A stretch of DNA of 64,000 nucleotides from Jaltomata sinuosa (GCA_003996215.1 QJPP01005238.1:24815-88814), one strand, 5' to 3'. Shown: positions 1 to 12,729, numbered from the stretch's first letter. The notes: a model not told the origin generated them from the letters alone. A program made the numbers and translations.

Positions 1-1790
1 CACAAAGTCAGCCGTCAAATCTCAGAATACCATCAGAACCAAAAGTAGCTTGGCTGGCCTCACCCCGAACTACCTAATCACAAAGGTCGCACAAACTCTT
101 ATCCTCAAACTGTCAGCTCTTGATCTGATCAACTAGAGTAGAATGGACCTCAACACTGGCAAGAACTCTGCTAGGATCCGATAAGTTGAGCCTAACTAAT
201 CGGTTAGCCAAGGACTGTATGTCCAAGGCCAATGGTCTCTCAGAAACTACAAGTGAAGCTAGGCTGCCCATACTCACCGCATTCTGACTCAAGGCATCCG
301 CTACTATGTTTGCCTTGCCTGAATGGTATAGAATAGTGAAATCTTAGTCCTTCAGTAGCTCAATCCATCCCCTCTGTCTCGAGTTTAGCTTCTGCTGAAT
401 CATAATGTACTGAAGACTACGGTGATCGATGAATATCTCACAGTGGACTCCATATAAGTAGTGCCTTCAGATCTTAAGCGCGAAGACTACCGCCGCCAAC
501 TCCAAGTCATGAGTGGGGTAGTTGCGCTCATGAACCTTTAGCTGTCTCGACGCATATGCTATCACTCGACCCTACTGCATCAAAAAACAACCAAGACTGA
601 CCCCTGAAGCATCACAATACACAGAGAAACTCTGACTCTCAACCGGCAAAGTCAGAACTGGAGCTGAAGTCAATAAGGTCTTAAGCCTCTGAAAGCTATC
701 CTCGCACTTATTCGACCACTGGAATGGGACATCCTTCCTAGTCAACATAGTCAAGGGTGCTTCTATGGAAGAAAATCCCTCAATGAACCGCCTGTAGTAC
801 CCGGCTAAACCAACAAAGCTGCAAACCTCGGTAGGAGTAGTAGGTCTAGGCCAATCACGAACCGTAAAAATCTTACCCAGATCAAACCTAATCTCATCCT
901 TAGACACCACGTACCCTAGGAATGCAATTGACTCGACCAAAACTCACACTTTGAAAACTTGGCATAAAGCTGATGATATCTTAACGTCTGAAGTATAGTC
1001 CTCAAATACTGCTCATGCTCTTCCCTACTCCTTGAGTATATCAGAATGTCATCAATGAAGACTATCATGAGAATATCCAAATACGGGCTAAGCATCCTAT
1101 GCATCAAATCTATAAAGGTTGCGGGGGCATTAGTCAACTCAAAAGACATCACCAGGAACTCATAGTGGCCATAACGTGTCCTGAATGCTGTCTTAGGAAT
1201 ATCCTCTGCTTTAATCCTCAATTGATGCTAGCCGGACCTCAAATCAATCTTTAAAAACATAGCTGAACCCTAGAGCTGATCAAAGAAGTCATCAATCCTC
1301 GTCATCGGATACCTATTCTTCACTGTCACCTTATTCAACTACCGATAGTCAATACACGTCCGCATCGTCCCATCCTTTTTCTTCATGAAGAGGATAGTAG
1401 CACCCTAAGGGTACACACTCGGTCTAATAAACCCCTTAGCTAACAAATCTTGGAGCTTCTCCTTAAGCTCTTTCAACTCAGCTGGAGCCATACGGTAGGG
1501 AGGAATAGAAATGGGCCTGGTGCGCAGCTCTAACTCAATGGCAAAATCAATATCTCTCTCAAGTGGAAGGCCTGGCAGGTCGGTAGGAAACACATCTAGG
1601 AAGTCTCTAACCACAGGAATAGACTCAGAAGATGAAGGGTCAGCACTAGCATCTAGGATATATGCTAGATAAGTTAAACACCCACAGGAAATCAACTTCC
1701 TAGCTCGAAGACAAGAGATGATCCCAGATGGTGCATGGCTAATAGAACCCTGCCACACAACCAGGGATACACCGGGCACAGCTATGGTAA
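1..1790 (-). pseudogene. pol: E0 reverse transcriptase and RNase H, decayed, runs off window
   Basis: RNA-dependent DNA polymerase plus RNase H of Gag-Pol. Visible from right to left: the pre-RT linker (PVVRDFLDVFPTDLPGLP, near 1600), the RT palm with IVFIDDILIYSRS (FxDD catalytic box near 1050), the connection GFSSIEAPLTMLTRK, and RNase H beginning with VYCDASGVSLGC near 620. The region 1-420 aligns with the RNase H end and the linker to integrase in E5. Frames change at about 920 and 1400, and stops interrupt elsewhere; for example the RT stretch near 1240-1400 is not open. No functional polymerase can be made from it. Confidence 0.85.
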
Positions 1791-1833
1791 CGGTCTTGGC
1801 ATAACAATCAAAAACCGCATGGTGAGGGGATAA

Positions 1834-2157
1834 CTAGTTCATGCCCAGTATCATATCAAAATCTAACATATCAAGGATCATCAAATCACCCCAAATCTCC
1901 AAATCACCAAGAGATATCACACAGGATCTCACAATTTGATCCACTACTAAAGAATCACCTACTAGGGTCGAAACAGAAACATGAATAGATAATGACTCAC
2001 TAGCCAACCCCAAAAAAGGCAGAGAGTAGGCAGATACATATGAACAAGTGGATCCAGGATCAAATAAAGCAATAGTAGACTGATGGAATATAGAAGTTGT
2101 ACCTGTAATCACAGCATCTGAGGCCTCTGCCTCCGGTCTCTTAGGAACCGCATACAA
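1834..2157 (-). pseudogene. E0 retropepsin-like protease segment
   Basis: Aspartic protease domain that would cleave Gag-Pol. The active-site motif is FDPGSTCSYVS, the D-[SP]-G-[AS] pattern of plant chromoviruses, followed by a hydrophobic strand and ILGMN at the end (ILGMDW in E5). About 107 codons remain open; a stop follows where the next copies continue to WLSPHR. It lies between the zinc knuckle and RT, as expected. It is one dimer-forming domain of a broken polyprotein and not a separate gene. Confidence 0.8.
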
Positions 2158-2159
2158 CT

Positions 2160-3671
2160 CACGACAACCTCCACCTGCCCGACTGCCATCCCTATGACCT
2201 GCTCTGCCACACAGAACACCACCCCTAGTCTGACTACCACCCCCTCTAGTCGGAGGATGAACTGCTCGTAAAGGCTCGGTAGGCTGCCCTGTGCCCTACT
2301 GAGGGCAATCTCTAGCAAAATAACCAATCACACCACAAGGAAAACAAGCCCCTGATGACCTACTCTATCGTGATGAACCAGCAGAACCCGTATGGCCACC
2401 ACGGCCTGATGCTCCAGAATTTGTACCCCTCAAAGTCTGACCACTATAGCCCTGATTGCTGCTTTGACCCTGCTCGAACTTTGTACTACCAGAATTCTGA
2501 AGTGCAGCCTGAATCGGCTAGCTGGACTGACCCTGGTGCTGCTATGGCTGATAACCCTAGCCCTATTGGCCTGAACCTCTACAACCATGCTTGGAACTGC
2601 TGTAGCCACCCTGATGTCGAGGCCTCTTATCTCTGGCCCCTTGATCATTTTGCTGTAAGTCCTCCATAGTTTGGGCATAGTCTGTGAGAGCCTAAAATGA
2701 CCGACCACTGGAAACCAATATCTCAGCTGGCTACCTAATCTTTGACCTCAAACCCCATACAAATTTTCAAATCATATTTGCCTCGGTAGGAATGATCATT
2801 GCCCCAAATGGTGCAAGCTGATGAAAATGGGTCTCATACTCTGAGACAGTCATAGAATCTTGCATAAGCTGAGTAAATTGCTCCCTGCGATGCTCACGAT
2901 CACTCTGAAGTAGGAACTTGGACATAAGGACCTCATAAAACTCAGACCAGGTCAAAGGAGGCGATGTAGAAGATCTGCAAGCAACATGTTCCCTCCATCA
3001 TAACTTCGTTGGACCCTCCAGCTGATAGGTGGTATAACCAACTACATGAGTCTCCAACAAACCCTGATGGTGCAACATCTCCTCACATGTATTAATAAAT
3101 CATGCGGGTCCTGACCCGACATACCAGCAAACCTCAATGGTGCCAATCGCAAGAACCTACCCAAAGTCTTCTGCTCCCTATCTGTCATAGCTGGGTGACA
3201 AGAAAGAGGTTGTGCAACTGAAGGAATCAGAACAACCTCGGCACGGGGAGCCGCAGTACCAGGCTACGCTCCTGAACTCTGAACACCTAGGGCTGCCCCC
3301 TGAGCGGGTGTCTGTGCTACCTCCGAAGGTCTCTCTCCAATTATATGCAATAGTAGAACAAGTAAACCCCTATTATCCGAAGACTGAGCTGGGGCTGAAG
3401 TTGGCATAAAAATAGGTGTTGGAACTGGTACTGGAGTTGGTGGTACCTGGGCTGCCCGCGGGTCCATATGTTGCTGCTCTGGAGCGAACTATGGCTCGTA
3501 GTCATACTCGGGCTCTACCTCAACTCTAGCAGCCCTAGCTGGTGCCGCTGCTTTGGGGAATCCATGACCCCTACCTTTACCCTTGTGACCACCTCGACCT
3601 CTAGCTGGAGTCGGAGGTGCAGGGGCAGGAGGCTCTCTTCTGCCAGAAGCTGAAGATCTCGTATGAACTAT
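2160..3671 (-). pseudogene. gag: E0 gag, decayed, start codon lost
   Basis: Structural Gag (capsid/nucleocapsid) of a chromovirus. Recognisable segments include the capsid stretch around 2767-2955 with WSEFYE, QSDREHRREQF and FHQLAPFGAMI, matched by the gags of E2, E3 and E5. The nucleocapsid knuckle near 2305-2345 reads C-X2-C-X4-Y-X4-C, so the zinc-binding His is replaced by Tyr. The expected initiator (ATGGTTCGTACG in E5) reads ATAGTTCATACG at 3671, so the start codon itself has been lost by a G-to-A change. Several frameshifts and stops split the gene into pieces of 60-100 codons. It sits 200 bp downstream of the primer site, the usual place. Confidence 0.82.
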
Positions 3672-3870
3672 TTGTGTAAGAGTGAACTAGAGTAAGTGAG
3701 ATTCCCATAAACTTTCAAGGATACTACGCACGAGATAGAAACAAGAAAAGTCAATTTTTTTCCTAAGATGTCACTATAGCCTCCCGAAGATTGAGTATGG
3801 ATGTCTCCGCCCTGATCCGCAGGACTCTACTACACATTGGCTCCTATACCAATGGCACCGGTGAACTCAG

Positions 3871-3884
3871 GGCTCTGATACCAA
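3871..3884 (-). other. E0 primer binding site (initiator tRNA-Met)
   Basis: On the minus strand TTGGTATCAGAGCC lies two bases inside the LTR end (…TGACA). TGGTATCAGAGC is the classic plant primer site complementary to the 3' end of initiator tRNA-Met. It fixes the LTR boundary and the orientation of E0. Confidence 0.9.
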
Positions 3885-3886
3885 GC

Positions 3887-6800
3887 TGTCATGACCCGAT
3901 TTCTTGGTCATGATGGCACCTACAACCCCCCAGTAGGTAAAACAATCCTCGTAGCCCAGAATGGTCAGTAATGGTCTACTATCAAGCAAATGAAGCAGTA
4001 AATAGTTTAATAAGCCAAAGCAAGGGAACAAGATGAAGAAAATAGTTAACAGGAGTAATATATGTACAATGCGGAAGCTAAGCCAAACCCAAAAACTGGT
4101 ATCATAGCGTATAAGAGCTGGATCTACATAAGGAGAACAAGGGTCCAAAACAATATACACAAAGCTGTCTCCGAGTAGAAATAGAGTACATAATCAAAAG
4201 ATAACTAAAACCAAGCTTCGGTCGCAAGAGCTCACTCTCAATATAGACTATCACCAAAAGCAGCACCTCACACGAGTCTCCATGAGCTAACAACGATGGC
4301 CCATACTAGGATCTGCACCAGAAGATGCAGAGTGTAGTATGAGCACCAAATGCGAAGCATAAGGTGCCCAGTAGGTATCATAGGCAGACTGGGCACATAT
4401 AAGATAAAAGCATAGTAACAGACAGAATAGAAGCAAGTAGTCACAGAAATCAATGAAAAGTAGACTGGAACTAGCCTAGAGAGAAGTCAACAGAACAACA
4501 TACAAGGCTAGCAAATAGAATATATAAACGTAACAGGCACATGTGTAAGAAAGAAATAACGCACTTGGGATCCTTGCAATAACGGTATATACATAATAAG
4601 TTTAGAAATGGAGGGTATACCGATAACCTCAAGTACAAGGAAAGGAGAAGGAGAGTAAAGATAGGCATGCTCGAAAACAGGAATCAATAACCCAACTAGT
4701 CATACCAATCTCAAATCCAACAAGTAATAACTCAGCCGTATATAATATTATAAGCATAACCATAACAGGGGGATAACACCGCGATAAAGTAACAAGAGAC
4801 TACCTACAGTCCCCCGGCCGCCCAAACAATGGAGGAACGCAAACAAGTGAAAACAAAACCCTCCGGCCGCCCATACAACCAAAGCTTACACTCAACAAAC
4901 AGCAAACAAGGGTGGAGCCTCGAACAATGAATGATATGATGCATGATAACCTCAGGGTGGGATAGAAACTCTGTATGTACCTCATCTGGTGCCAATCGGG
5001 CCTAGTAGGTAGGTTCCATAGAAGGACACTGCCCATATACCTCTACTCCGCTGTATACCCTCCCTCCGGCAGACGCAGCTCAAGGGCCCAAGCTCAGACG
5101 GCAAGGTACATGGAGGTCTCGGACCCCATACTAAAATTCAGTACCAAAACATATTATTCAAAGCAAGTCTGGGTTTAAAATAGTGACCCAGTATCGAATA
5201 TGCATGCCCAGACCCTATTCAGGACTAAAATAGTGAGAAAATATCTCAAAAACCCCTCCAAGGGTGCCCGAGCGTAACCGGGTCTAAATAGTAGAAAGTC
5301 ATCCCAGATGCTCGGATCGATCGAGGCTAAAACCATCCCAATTTAAAAGAAACTCAACTAGCACCCCGGCCCTGCCGAGTCTAGCGTTAATTGTAAAACT
5401 GGTGATAGAAATCATGATTTGACCTTCTTTTACCCCAAGAAGATTCACAGGTTAAATCAAACCATTTTTAATTTATTTCCATCGAAAATGGGCCTCCGGG
5501 GCCATGCAAAGTTTAGAAAACAATATCAGTAGGCCTGAAGCCAAAATCACAATAAAACATGGATAAACCCTCTTTATATGCATGTAAATGAATGATCAAC
5601 ACAAATAGCCACCCAACAACTCATAATCAACCTATCGGCCCTGCACAGGTTCCAATCACTCTACAACACAAATAGCCAGCATAATATCACGTTAATGATG
5701 CTCGGGATTCACGAGCACCCTCGAATAACCCACCATTTATGTTCCAGAGTCAAAATGAGGCCACGTAGGGCCATAAGGGTGATAACATCAACTACTAAGA
5801 ATACTACACATAACGGTGAGAAGAAACGGGGTGAATCGCGGAAAAACGGTCAGGGTCTGTGGTACCAACCTAATAACCCAACCCAAGGATGCCAACTAGT
5901 ACAATTTTATCCGATATATGCTAAGTCTAGGGAGTTTAGACCGTAACCTACCTGTCGTTCAATGACAAGCTGCTGGGACAATGAAATCCAAGCTCGAATC
6001 GCTCCGAAAAACCCCAAACGATGATCAAACAATCAAAAACATAGATAATACATTAAAATGAGTCTAACGATACCCATATCACTATAATTCTAGCCGGGTC
6101 AAAATCTAGGTCAAAAGTGGGCCCGCTAGGCCCACAACCTGAAACCAAAAATGAAAAAGAGCACGATGACCACCACGATGCCAAAAAGACATGCTCCAAA
6201 TTTGAGCATAATTGGCCAAGAGAAGGGCGCTAAAATAGCCCGCTCAAAATGGAGATAAAAGATGGAATTTTAAGAATGAAAATCAGAATTTAGGCAAGGA
6301 TTACTTACCAAAATGATGGAATTTTAAGCCAAGACGGATAACTCTTCAAGACAACGAACATGCAAGAGCTACGAGGCAGAATCTACCACAAATTACAAGC
6401 TTGGGTATGAGAAAAAATGGTGGATTCTCAAGAAAACAAAAAGGGAAGCATGTTGGGGAAGAAAGCTTACCAAAAATCGAAGAATCACAAATAATCGATG
6501 AACAATTGATTTCCCCAAAGCTAAGACTGATATGGAGCAATTTAGTAGAGAGTAAATGTGTTTTAGAGTGAGAAAGTTTGAGAGAAAATGCTGGAAAAAT
6601 GAAATAATAGAAATATATAGTTGCAGGAAACTGGCCAGCGCCAACGGCGCACAGGCAGCTCTATCACGCTGGCCAACCAAAACGCGCTTGAGCGTGATTG
6701 CGCTGGGCCAGTGCCGATGGCGTTGAAGGCCTGGCTGCAACAATTTTCTACAAATTTTTGAAAACTCCACAGGGTATTCCAGGCACAATCGGAAACCGCT

Positions 6801-7405
6801 ATTCAAAAATCAATATTGCTAATAGAGTGGAAACGACGTTCCGTACTCAACAGAATCGATGAAACTTCCGTACGAGGTCGATTCAAAGAAATATTAACCC
6901 AAGTCAACACTAATGAAAAGGAATCCAAAATCTCAAAATGAGTTTGGCTCACCCAAAACCCAAACCAACCACCTTTCCAACCCAAACTCATCATTCCGGA
7001 GTTGATGGAATTGTCATATTTAGAATCCGACACTCGGATCATCGAAAGCTACCCAAAGTTACACTTTCAACTCCAAATGGCCTGAAAATAGAGAAAACCA
7101 CACAAAACCCATACCGGAAGATCTCAGGCCTCAACTGAAGGTCCAATTTGACCAAACTCAATGCTCTGGAACTAACGGAACTATCAGAATTCAATTCTGA
7201 GCATGTTAGATAAGAATGTTGACTAAAGTCAATGATATTCTAAGTTAAAGCTCTAAAATAGGAAAAAGGGCAAAACAACCAAACGAACGACCAGGGAACC
7301 AAACTACCAGTCACAGTAAGTCATAACTGACTTGGGGCCACTACAGAATAGCTCTAATAGTACAATGAATGCGTAAATGCGAAGATGACCGAAAGGGTCA
7401 TCACA
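3887..7405 (-). repeat. E0 5' LTR, 3.5 kb
   Basis: On the minus strand it begins TGTGATGACCCTTTCGG at 7405 and ends GGTCATGACA at 3887, the TG…CA termini and near-terminal GTCAT/ATGAC pairs shared with the LTRs of E2, E3 and E5. The primer site follows directly. It contains no gene; the open frames in it are T-rich hydrophobic translations that break at different places in each LTR copy. A GC-rich block at about 6635-6730 precedes a TATA-like box. Confidence 0.85.
6611..6620 (-). promoter_or_regulatory. Putative TATA box of E0 LTR
   Basis: CTATATATTT on the minus strand follows a GC-rich block with short inverted repeats. It is about 790 bp from the LTR start, a plausible U3/R position. The E2 LTR has TATTTAAAT at the matching place. 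Position is by inspection only. Confidence 0.4.
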
Positions 7406-8683
7406 CTAACTTAGACATCGGCTCAAGTCAACATACCACTCTTAATAAGACTCTAAGTTAACAACCATGATGCAATCATTATATAAATCATGTCCCAATT
7501 ACATAAGTAATAGACAACATAGAGTTACATCATAACTTGACATCAACCCGGACCACCCGAGGATCCCTAAGACAACAGTTATGGCAATTTACATGCATCT
7601 CAGTTCACATAAAGAAACCACCCTTAGCAATTGAGCACATAATTAGATAAGCAGTTAAGCCTGGTTCATTCAAGGAACCAACATGTATATCAAAAAATAG
7701 TTAAGCCCAATTCTCTCAACAAACCAATTGTTGAGCCCGGTCCAACTCAAGGAACCAATATTTACACAAATAAATAGTTAAGCCCAGTTCAACTCAAGCA
7801 ACCAACATTTACATCAAGTAAACAGTTAAGCTTGATTCAACTCAAGGAACCAACATTTATATCAAGTAAACAGTTAAGCCTGGTCTAACTCAAGGAACTA
7901 ACATTTACATCAAATAAACAGTTAAGCCCTGTCCAACTCAAGGAACCAACATCTATATCAAGTAAATAATTAAACCCGGTACAACTCAAGGAACCAACAT
8001 TTATATTAAGTAAACAGTTAAGCCCAGTCCAACTCAAGGAACCAACATTTACATCAAGTAAATAGTTAAGCCCAGTCCAACTGAAGGATCCCAAATATAT
8101 GTCCATAAATTAGACCACACAAGGGTCCCCAAATATATACCAAGTAACCAGACTACACAAGTATCCCAATTTTATTAGTCAAAATTATCACTCAGTTCAC
8201 TCAAGGAACCCATAACAACAACTATAATATAATTTGGTCCACTCATGGAACCAATATAAATAGCAATAATAACAGTAATCATAAACTCGATCCACTCGAG
8301 GAACCGTCACACTCACCAATACCTTATACACCCATGCTAAGGGTCTTATGGTCTCCACTAGCCATGACCTGCAGGGGATGAGCTCTTGTCCATGTACTGT
8401 ATCGGCGTAGTACCCAAGCCAACCAATGAATCATAGATATTGTACTAATGTGGTACTCTAGCCAACCAATTAATAACATCAACTAATCCTGTGAAGATAT
8501 CCAAGTACCGGTATATCTCACAATAATAACAGATATCAGAACAATAACAACCCCTACGAGAATAAGCAATCATACTTGTACGGTCAACAAGCCTTTAATA
8601 TAATCTCATTATAGGTGATTAACACTTAGGATACTATTTAACAATTACCTTACTTAAGCATGCATTTCAAAAATAGACACCAA
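7406..8683 (-). repeat. F2 left part: fragment of an older LTR split by E1
   Basis: No gene. The stretch lies between the outer end of E0's LTR and the start of E1. It has 48-bp tandem repeats and phrases such as GTAGTACCCAAGCCAACC, similar to the repeat zone of solo LTRs S4/S5. The sequence appears to continue at 39579 on the other side of E1, up to an LTR-like end GGTCATTACA at 40608. I infer that E1 inserted into this LTR and that E0 cut its left part. The family assignment is weaker than the boundary with E1. Confidence 0.5.
7640..8095. repeat. 48-bp tandem repeat, about 8-9 imperfect units
   Basis: Units of the form 'cagttaagcc…ccaactcaagg' then 'aaccaacatttacatcaag' recur every 48 bp, most regular from 7780 to 8070. 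Because 48 is a multiple of three, the minus strand stays open and gives a 16-residue repeat peptide, which I treat as a by-product and not a protein. Confidence 0.85.
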
Positions 8684-10056
8684 TGATGAGACTCAAAAGC
8701 ACTCTCCTGAAGGAGGTGGTAGCGATCTTCAACCGAAAAAATAAGTAACCCAACAAGATGTCACGATTGAATTTAGAGAACAATGTAAAGGCTATTGAGA
8801 TAATAAAGAATTAAAGAAACTTATTAAAGTTCAAAAAGCAAGAAGAAATAAAATGATTGGGGGTTTGTTATTTGGAAATACGAACGTGATTACAATTACG
8901 AAGTTGACCAACCTTTGCAATGCAAGGATATCAAGGGAGAATTGTGAATGGAAATTACTTCAAATCCATACGATCCATTACAAATTTATCAACTACTTAC
9001 TAGATTAAGCATGGGTCAATTAAAATATGCCTTGGAGTCTCAATTATCCACCAATATCTCTCGATAATTGGTAAATATTTTTCAACTAGTTCTCTCAAAT
9101 ATATCTAAGTGTCAACAAAGCTATTCCAATTATGGCAAAACTAGAATCACTATTTCTAGCTCAATTACTTAAATGAGGATTAGAGCCTCAAGTTAGTGCT
9201 AAGTAACTTTTCCCCAACTTCGATTCACTCTTTCAAGCCAAATCAAAGTAAAAGAGGCAATTCCAAGGGTTGATCACTCCCTTTAAAATCAATTCAAGCA
9301 CAAGATTAATTAGATAATCAAAGACCTAATTCATAAACTAGAAAATATTTAATAAATTGTAAAAGCACAAGATAAGAATTCAAACACAAATAATTTTTAT
9401 TTCTAACACAAAATCCAAATCTCAAATCAACCAATGCACCTATAATTTTAGCAATACAAAGCAAGAGTTGAAGAAATAAACTAAAGATTTTATAATAAAA
9501 GATTTCAGTCTTCACTCAAATGGTGTTGGATGATGAACTTGCTCTCCAAGCTAGCCAAAAGTAGGTGTCTCTATGGCCAAGGATCAATAATAGATGAAAA
9601 GATGAAAGATATGTTCCTAAAATAGCTGGGAGGTGTTTTATGTGGATTGGAACTTCCAAAAGTGTGAAATGACCAAGTTGGGCCAGACTGGAGCTCGTTA
9701 GTCGCACCTGTGGAACTTTTCATCGCAAGTACATGGCCGCCGTGGAGGAAAATTTGGTGCAAGTGTGGTACTTGACTGACATCAGCATTAGCCGTAGGTA
9801 CGCAGGTTTCTTCACAGTTGTGAGAGCGCTCGCCCCAAATGCACACAGGGGCGGTAGACCTAGAAGCTTACAGTGTTGTCTTTCTCATTTTTTCTCCACT
9901 TTACTTATTTTTCCCCAATTACTTTATGTTCTCTGCATAAATAATGATCACCTGAAATATAATTAAAACACGCCATAAGTAGTCTTATATCACCATTAGA
10001 AGACGCAAAAGCATAGAGAAAGAGTTGTAAATAAGTGGTAAATTCACCACTTATCA
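8684..10056 (-). repeat. E1 3' LTR
   Basis: Near-identical in order to 33607-33684 plus 38276-39578, from CTCAAAAGCACTCTCCTGAAGG to GGTAAATTCACCACTTATCA. The inner end touches a polypurine tract, which makes this the 3' LTR of the minus-strand element. No gene inside. A block with GCACCTG/CGCAAGT pieces at 9690-9840 lies upstream (minus strand) of a CATAAAA box near 9640. Confidence 0.82.
9637..9643 (-). promoter_or_regulatory. Putative TATA-like box of E1 3' LTR
   Basis: CATAAAA on the minus strand; the same box is present in the 5' LTR near 39157 and in solo LTR S2 near 30434, each time just downstream of the GC-rich block. Confidence 0.35.
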
Positions 10057-10070
10057 ACACCCCCAACTTA
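10057..10070 (-). other. E1 polypurine tract
   Basis: On the minus strand TTAAGTTGGGGGTGT directly precedes the LTR start TGATAAGTGG, and GAGGACAAGCAAAAAC lies just before. This is the plus-strand primer site arrangement of Athila/Tat-like elements. Similar motifs occur at 10919-10932 and 27954-27967. Confidence 0.75.
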
Positions 10071-11913
10071 AGTTTTTGCTTGTCCTCAAGCAAATTACAA
10101 CCAAACTCAAAAGAGACTCTAACTAATTCAAGCACAAGTCCATCCAATCAGTTTCACAACACACTTTTCACTTAAGCACAAAGAATATAATTTTGGTTGG
10201 TACTAATAATTACTTGATCATAAGTAAATGCTTAACAAAACAATCCCCTCAATTTCATACACATTTTCAAGAGTTGTGCTAGATTTTCAAGGATGATCAA
10301 GTGACAACAACCAATCCTCAAGAAGTGACTCAAAACCACTAGTTACTCACACATACTTTTTTGACTCATTTTCGGAATTTATCAATATCACCAACTATCC
10401 TAATTCACATGCCCTCACAAAAATGAAAGTCCTCAAAACACTTTATTCACAAAGATAAAACAAGGTACAAATGCACAAGCAATCACACTCACAAAGAACT
10501 TCAAGTATCAAACCATAAGCTTGCCCTTATTTTCATTCGCCACTAACTCAAAAGCAATTAGTTAGAGATCTCAAAGTACTTTACTAATCTTGTAATGTAG
10601 GCTTGGGTAAGGGTAGGATAAGCATTTGGATTAAGGTGACTACATCCTCCTTGAACACTACACAACCTTTTCAATTTGAAACCAAAGCCATTTTCTTTGC
10701 CATTTTCTTGCAACAGAAAGCACTATTTCACTTGTTTTATTTGATGCCCTATTTTTATCATTCTATTCACCTTGGAGGTTTCTTTTCCTTTTCGCTTTCC
10801 TCTTTTCCTCTCATTTTTTCTTTCTTTTCCAAATTCTTCCTTTCTTTTGACAATTCTTTAGGATTTGACCAACAAGCCATGATAAACTTACTTAGAACTC
10901 CTCCAAGGTATTTCTTTATCACCCCCAACTTAGGCTTTCAGCCTCAATTCACACTTGTAGAGTTCAAGAAGGGACGGGTTCAAATGAGGAATTTATTTTC
11001 AAAATGGTTCAAGGCTTGTAAAGAGGTTTGCCAAAGAAGAGGTATTAGGCTAAAAAAGGGTAACTAGTGATATAATTTAGTGCAATGGTAGGCTTTTAAG
11101 GCTAAGTAGGCTTCAACAATCACAAAGAAGGCCTAAGATCATTTTTCCAACCAACACAATTAAGACTATCATTTGAACGACTAACTGGGTAAGTTCTAGA
11201 TGACACAAGCAAGCACAAGAATTATTTAACAAAACTCACCACATATGGCATGCAAATTATTCAAGGTGGATCAAATTCATTTCCTAAACAAGAACAAATA
11301 GAGACACATTTGCATCCAAATTATCACCACTAATGGGTCAAGAGTCACAAAAAGATCAAAAGAGTTGTCACTAACATCATTCTTTGCTATGCAACTATTC
11401 ACACAAATATTTTGGAGGGGTATGATCAATTCGACTCAATTCACATGCAAGACTAAATCTATTAGTACCAAACAAATCACTATCAAAATTATCTCAAAGG
11501 ATGATGATTTACACTTAAGAATGATGTCACCTAATCTATCATTGGGCCAAATCATCAATATAAATCGATATGGCTACTCAGAATTCACCAACATATATAT
11601 CCAACACAATGGAACCTGCATTTGCACATGCATTTCGCATGTGCCAACTTGCGGTCCACAAGTGCCAATGCACATGCCAGGAAGTATAGGTTTCCCTGCT
11701 GCCCAGCATATGCAAAGCACTTGTGTTTCACAAGTCAACACTTGTGTCTCGTATGTGCGAAGCAGTGCCACTAAGTCAGGCAAGTTCAATCTAGCCTAAC
11801 GGGTACTCAAACTTCCCCTATCTCTAAACACTAAATAAAGCTACTATAAAAAAATATAAAGAAGCTAGAAATGAAGAAGTACATAAATAAGTAACATAAG
11901 TGACCAATCCAAC
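10071..11913 (-). repeat. E1 3' internal spacer, non-coding
   Basis: About 1.8 kb between the polypurine tract and the E2 insertion. No protein family is recognisable on either strand; the few open frames of 70-150 codons have low-complexity or T-rich translations. It holds a second polypurine-like motif (10919-10932) and a stretch of TGCACATG/CATGTGC-type short inverted repeats at 11610-11760. It joins directly to 27790 when E2 is removed. Confidence 0.6.
11909..11913. other. Target site duplication of E2, left copy (CCAAC)
   Basis: CCAAC precedes the E2 LTR start TGTGATGACCC; an identical CCAAC follows the LTR end at 27785-27789. Confidence 0.9.
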
Positions 11914-12720
11914 TGTGATGACCCTTCCAGTCATATTTGTGTTTATGCATTCATTGTACTGTTAGAGATTTCCTGTATTGACCCTAAGTCATTTATGACT
12001 TACAGGGACTGGTAGTTTGGTGCCCTGGTCATTCGTTTGGTTGTTTTTGTAATTTGCTTGTTTTAGAGCTTTAACTTAGAATATTGTTGACTTTAGTTAA
12101 CATTCTTAGCTAACATGCTTGGATTTGAATTTTGACAGTTTCGTTAGCTCCGTAGCATTGAGTTTGGTCTATTTGGACCTTCAGATGAGGCTTGAGAACT
12201 TCCGATGTAGGGTTTGTGTTATTTTCTCTGTTTTCAGGCCATTTGGAGTTGAAAGTGTAACTTTGGGTGGCTTTTGATGATTAGAGTATCGGATTCAAAT
12301 TCCGACGATTCCATCAGCTCTGGAATGATGAGTTTTGGTTAGGAAGGTTGTTGGTTTGGGTCTCGGGTGAGCGGGGCTCATTTTGAGCCTTTGGGTTCTT
12401 ATTTGTTAGTGTTGACTTGGGTAAACATTTCTCTGAAACGACCTCGTATGGAATTTTCATCAATTTCGTTGAGTCCGGAACGTTGTTTCCACTCTATTAG
12501 CATTATTAGTTATTGAGTATTGGTTTTTGATTGTGCCCGGAATGCCCCGTGGAGTTTTCAAAAAGTTGTAGATTTTTAGTGCAGGCCAGGACTTCAGCGC
12601 AATCGCGTGATCGCGCCTTAGTGCCTGCAGCCGGCCAGTCCGATGGCGCATTGGAGCCTGGCTCCCTTGTGCCCGATGGCACAAGTTTAGCGCCAACGAA
12701 GCTGACTAGTGACCAACAAC

Positions 12721-12729
12721 TATTTAAAT
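12721..12729 (+). promoter_or_regulatory. Putative TATA box of E2 5' LTR
   Basis: TATTTAAAT follows a GC-rich block (12585-12705) and is followed by a CT-rich leader. About 810 bp from the LTR start, matching the position in E0. Confidence 0.4.

Larger units (their letters stand above)
1..7405 (-). mobile_element. E0: Ty3/Gypsy chromovirus (Tekay/Del-like), 5' part, truncated by window start
   Basis: The minus strand carries, in order from right to left, a 3.5-kb LTR (7405 down to 3887), a tRNA-Met primer site, decayed gag, a CCHC knuckle, a retropepsin-like protease, reverse transcriptase and RNase H. The window starts between RNase H and integrase, so integrase, chromodomain and 3' LTR lie outside. 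Domain order PR-RT-RH is that of Ty3/Gypsy, and the protein segments closely match E5 of this window, which has a chromodomain-like tail. The reading frame is broken many times, so E0 is dead. The right flank after the LTR starts with CTAAC; the matching target copy would be outside the window. Confidence 0.88.

Noticed and set aside
2355..2669. Plus-strand open frame over E0 gag
   Set aside because: Antisense shadow of the Gln/Ser-rich gag linker; no similarity or signals.
7885..8106. 16-residue repeat peptide on the minus strand
   Set aside because: Product of a 48-bp tandem repeat in an LTR; no start signal and no conservation beyond the DNA repeat.
10603..11067. 154-codon plus-strand open frame in E1 spacer
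   Set aside because: Phe/Ser-rich translation of T-rich DNA, contains a polypurine-like motif on the other strand, no family recognised.
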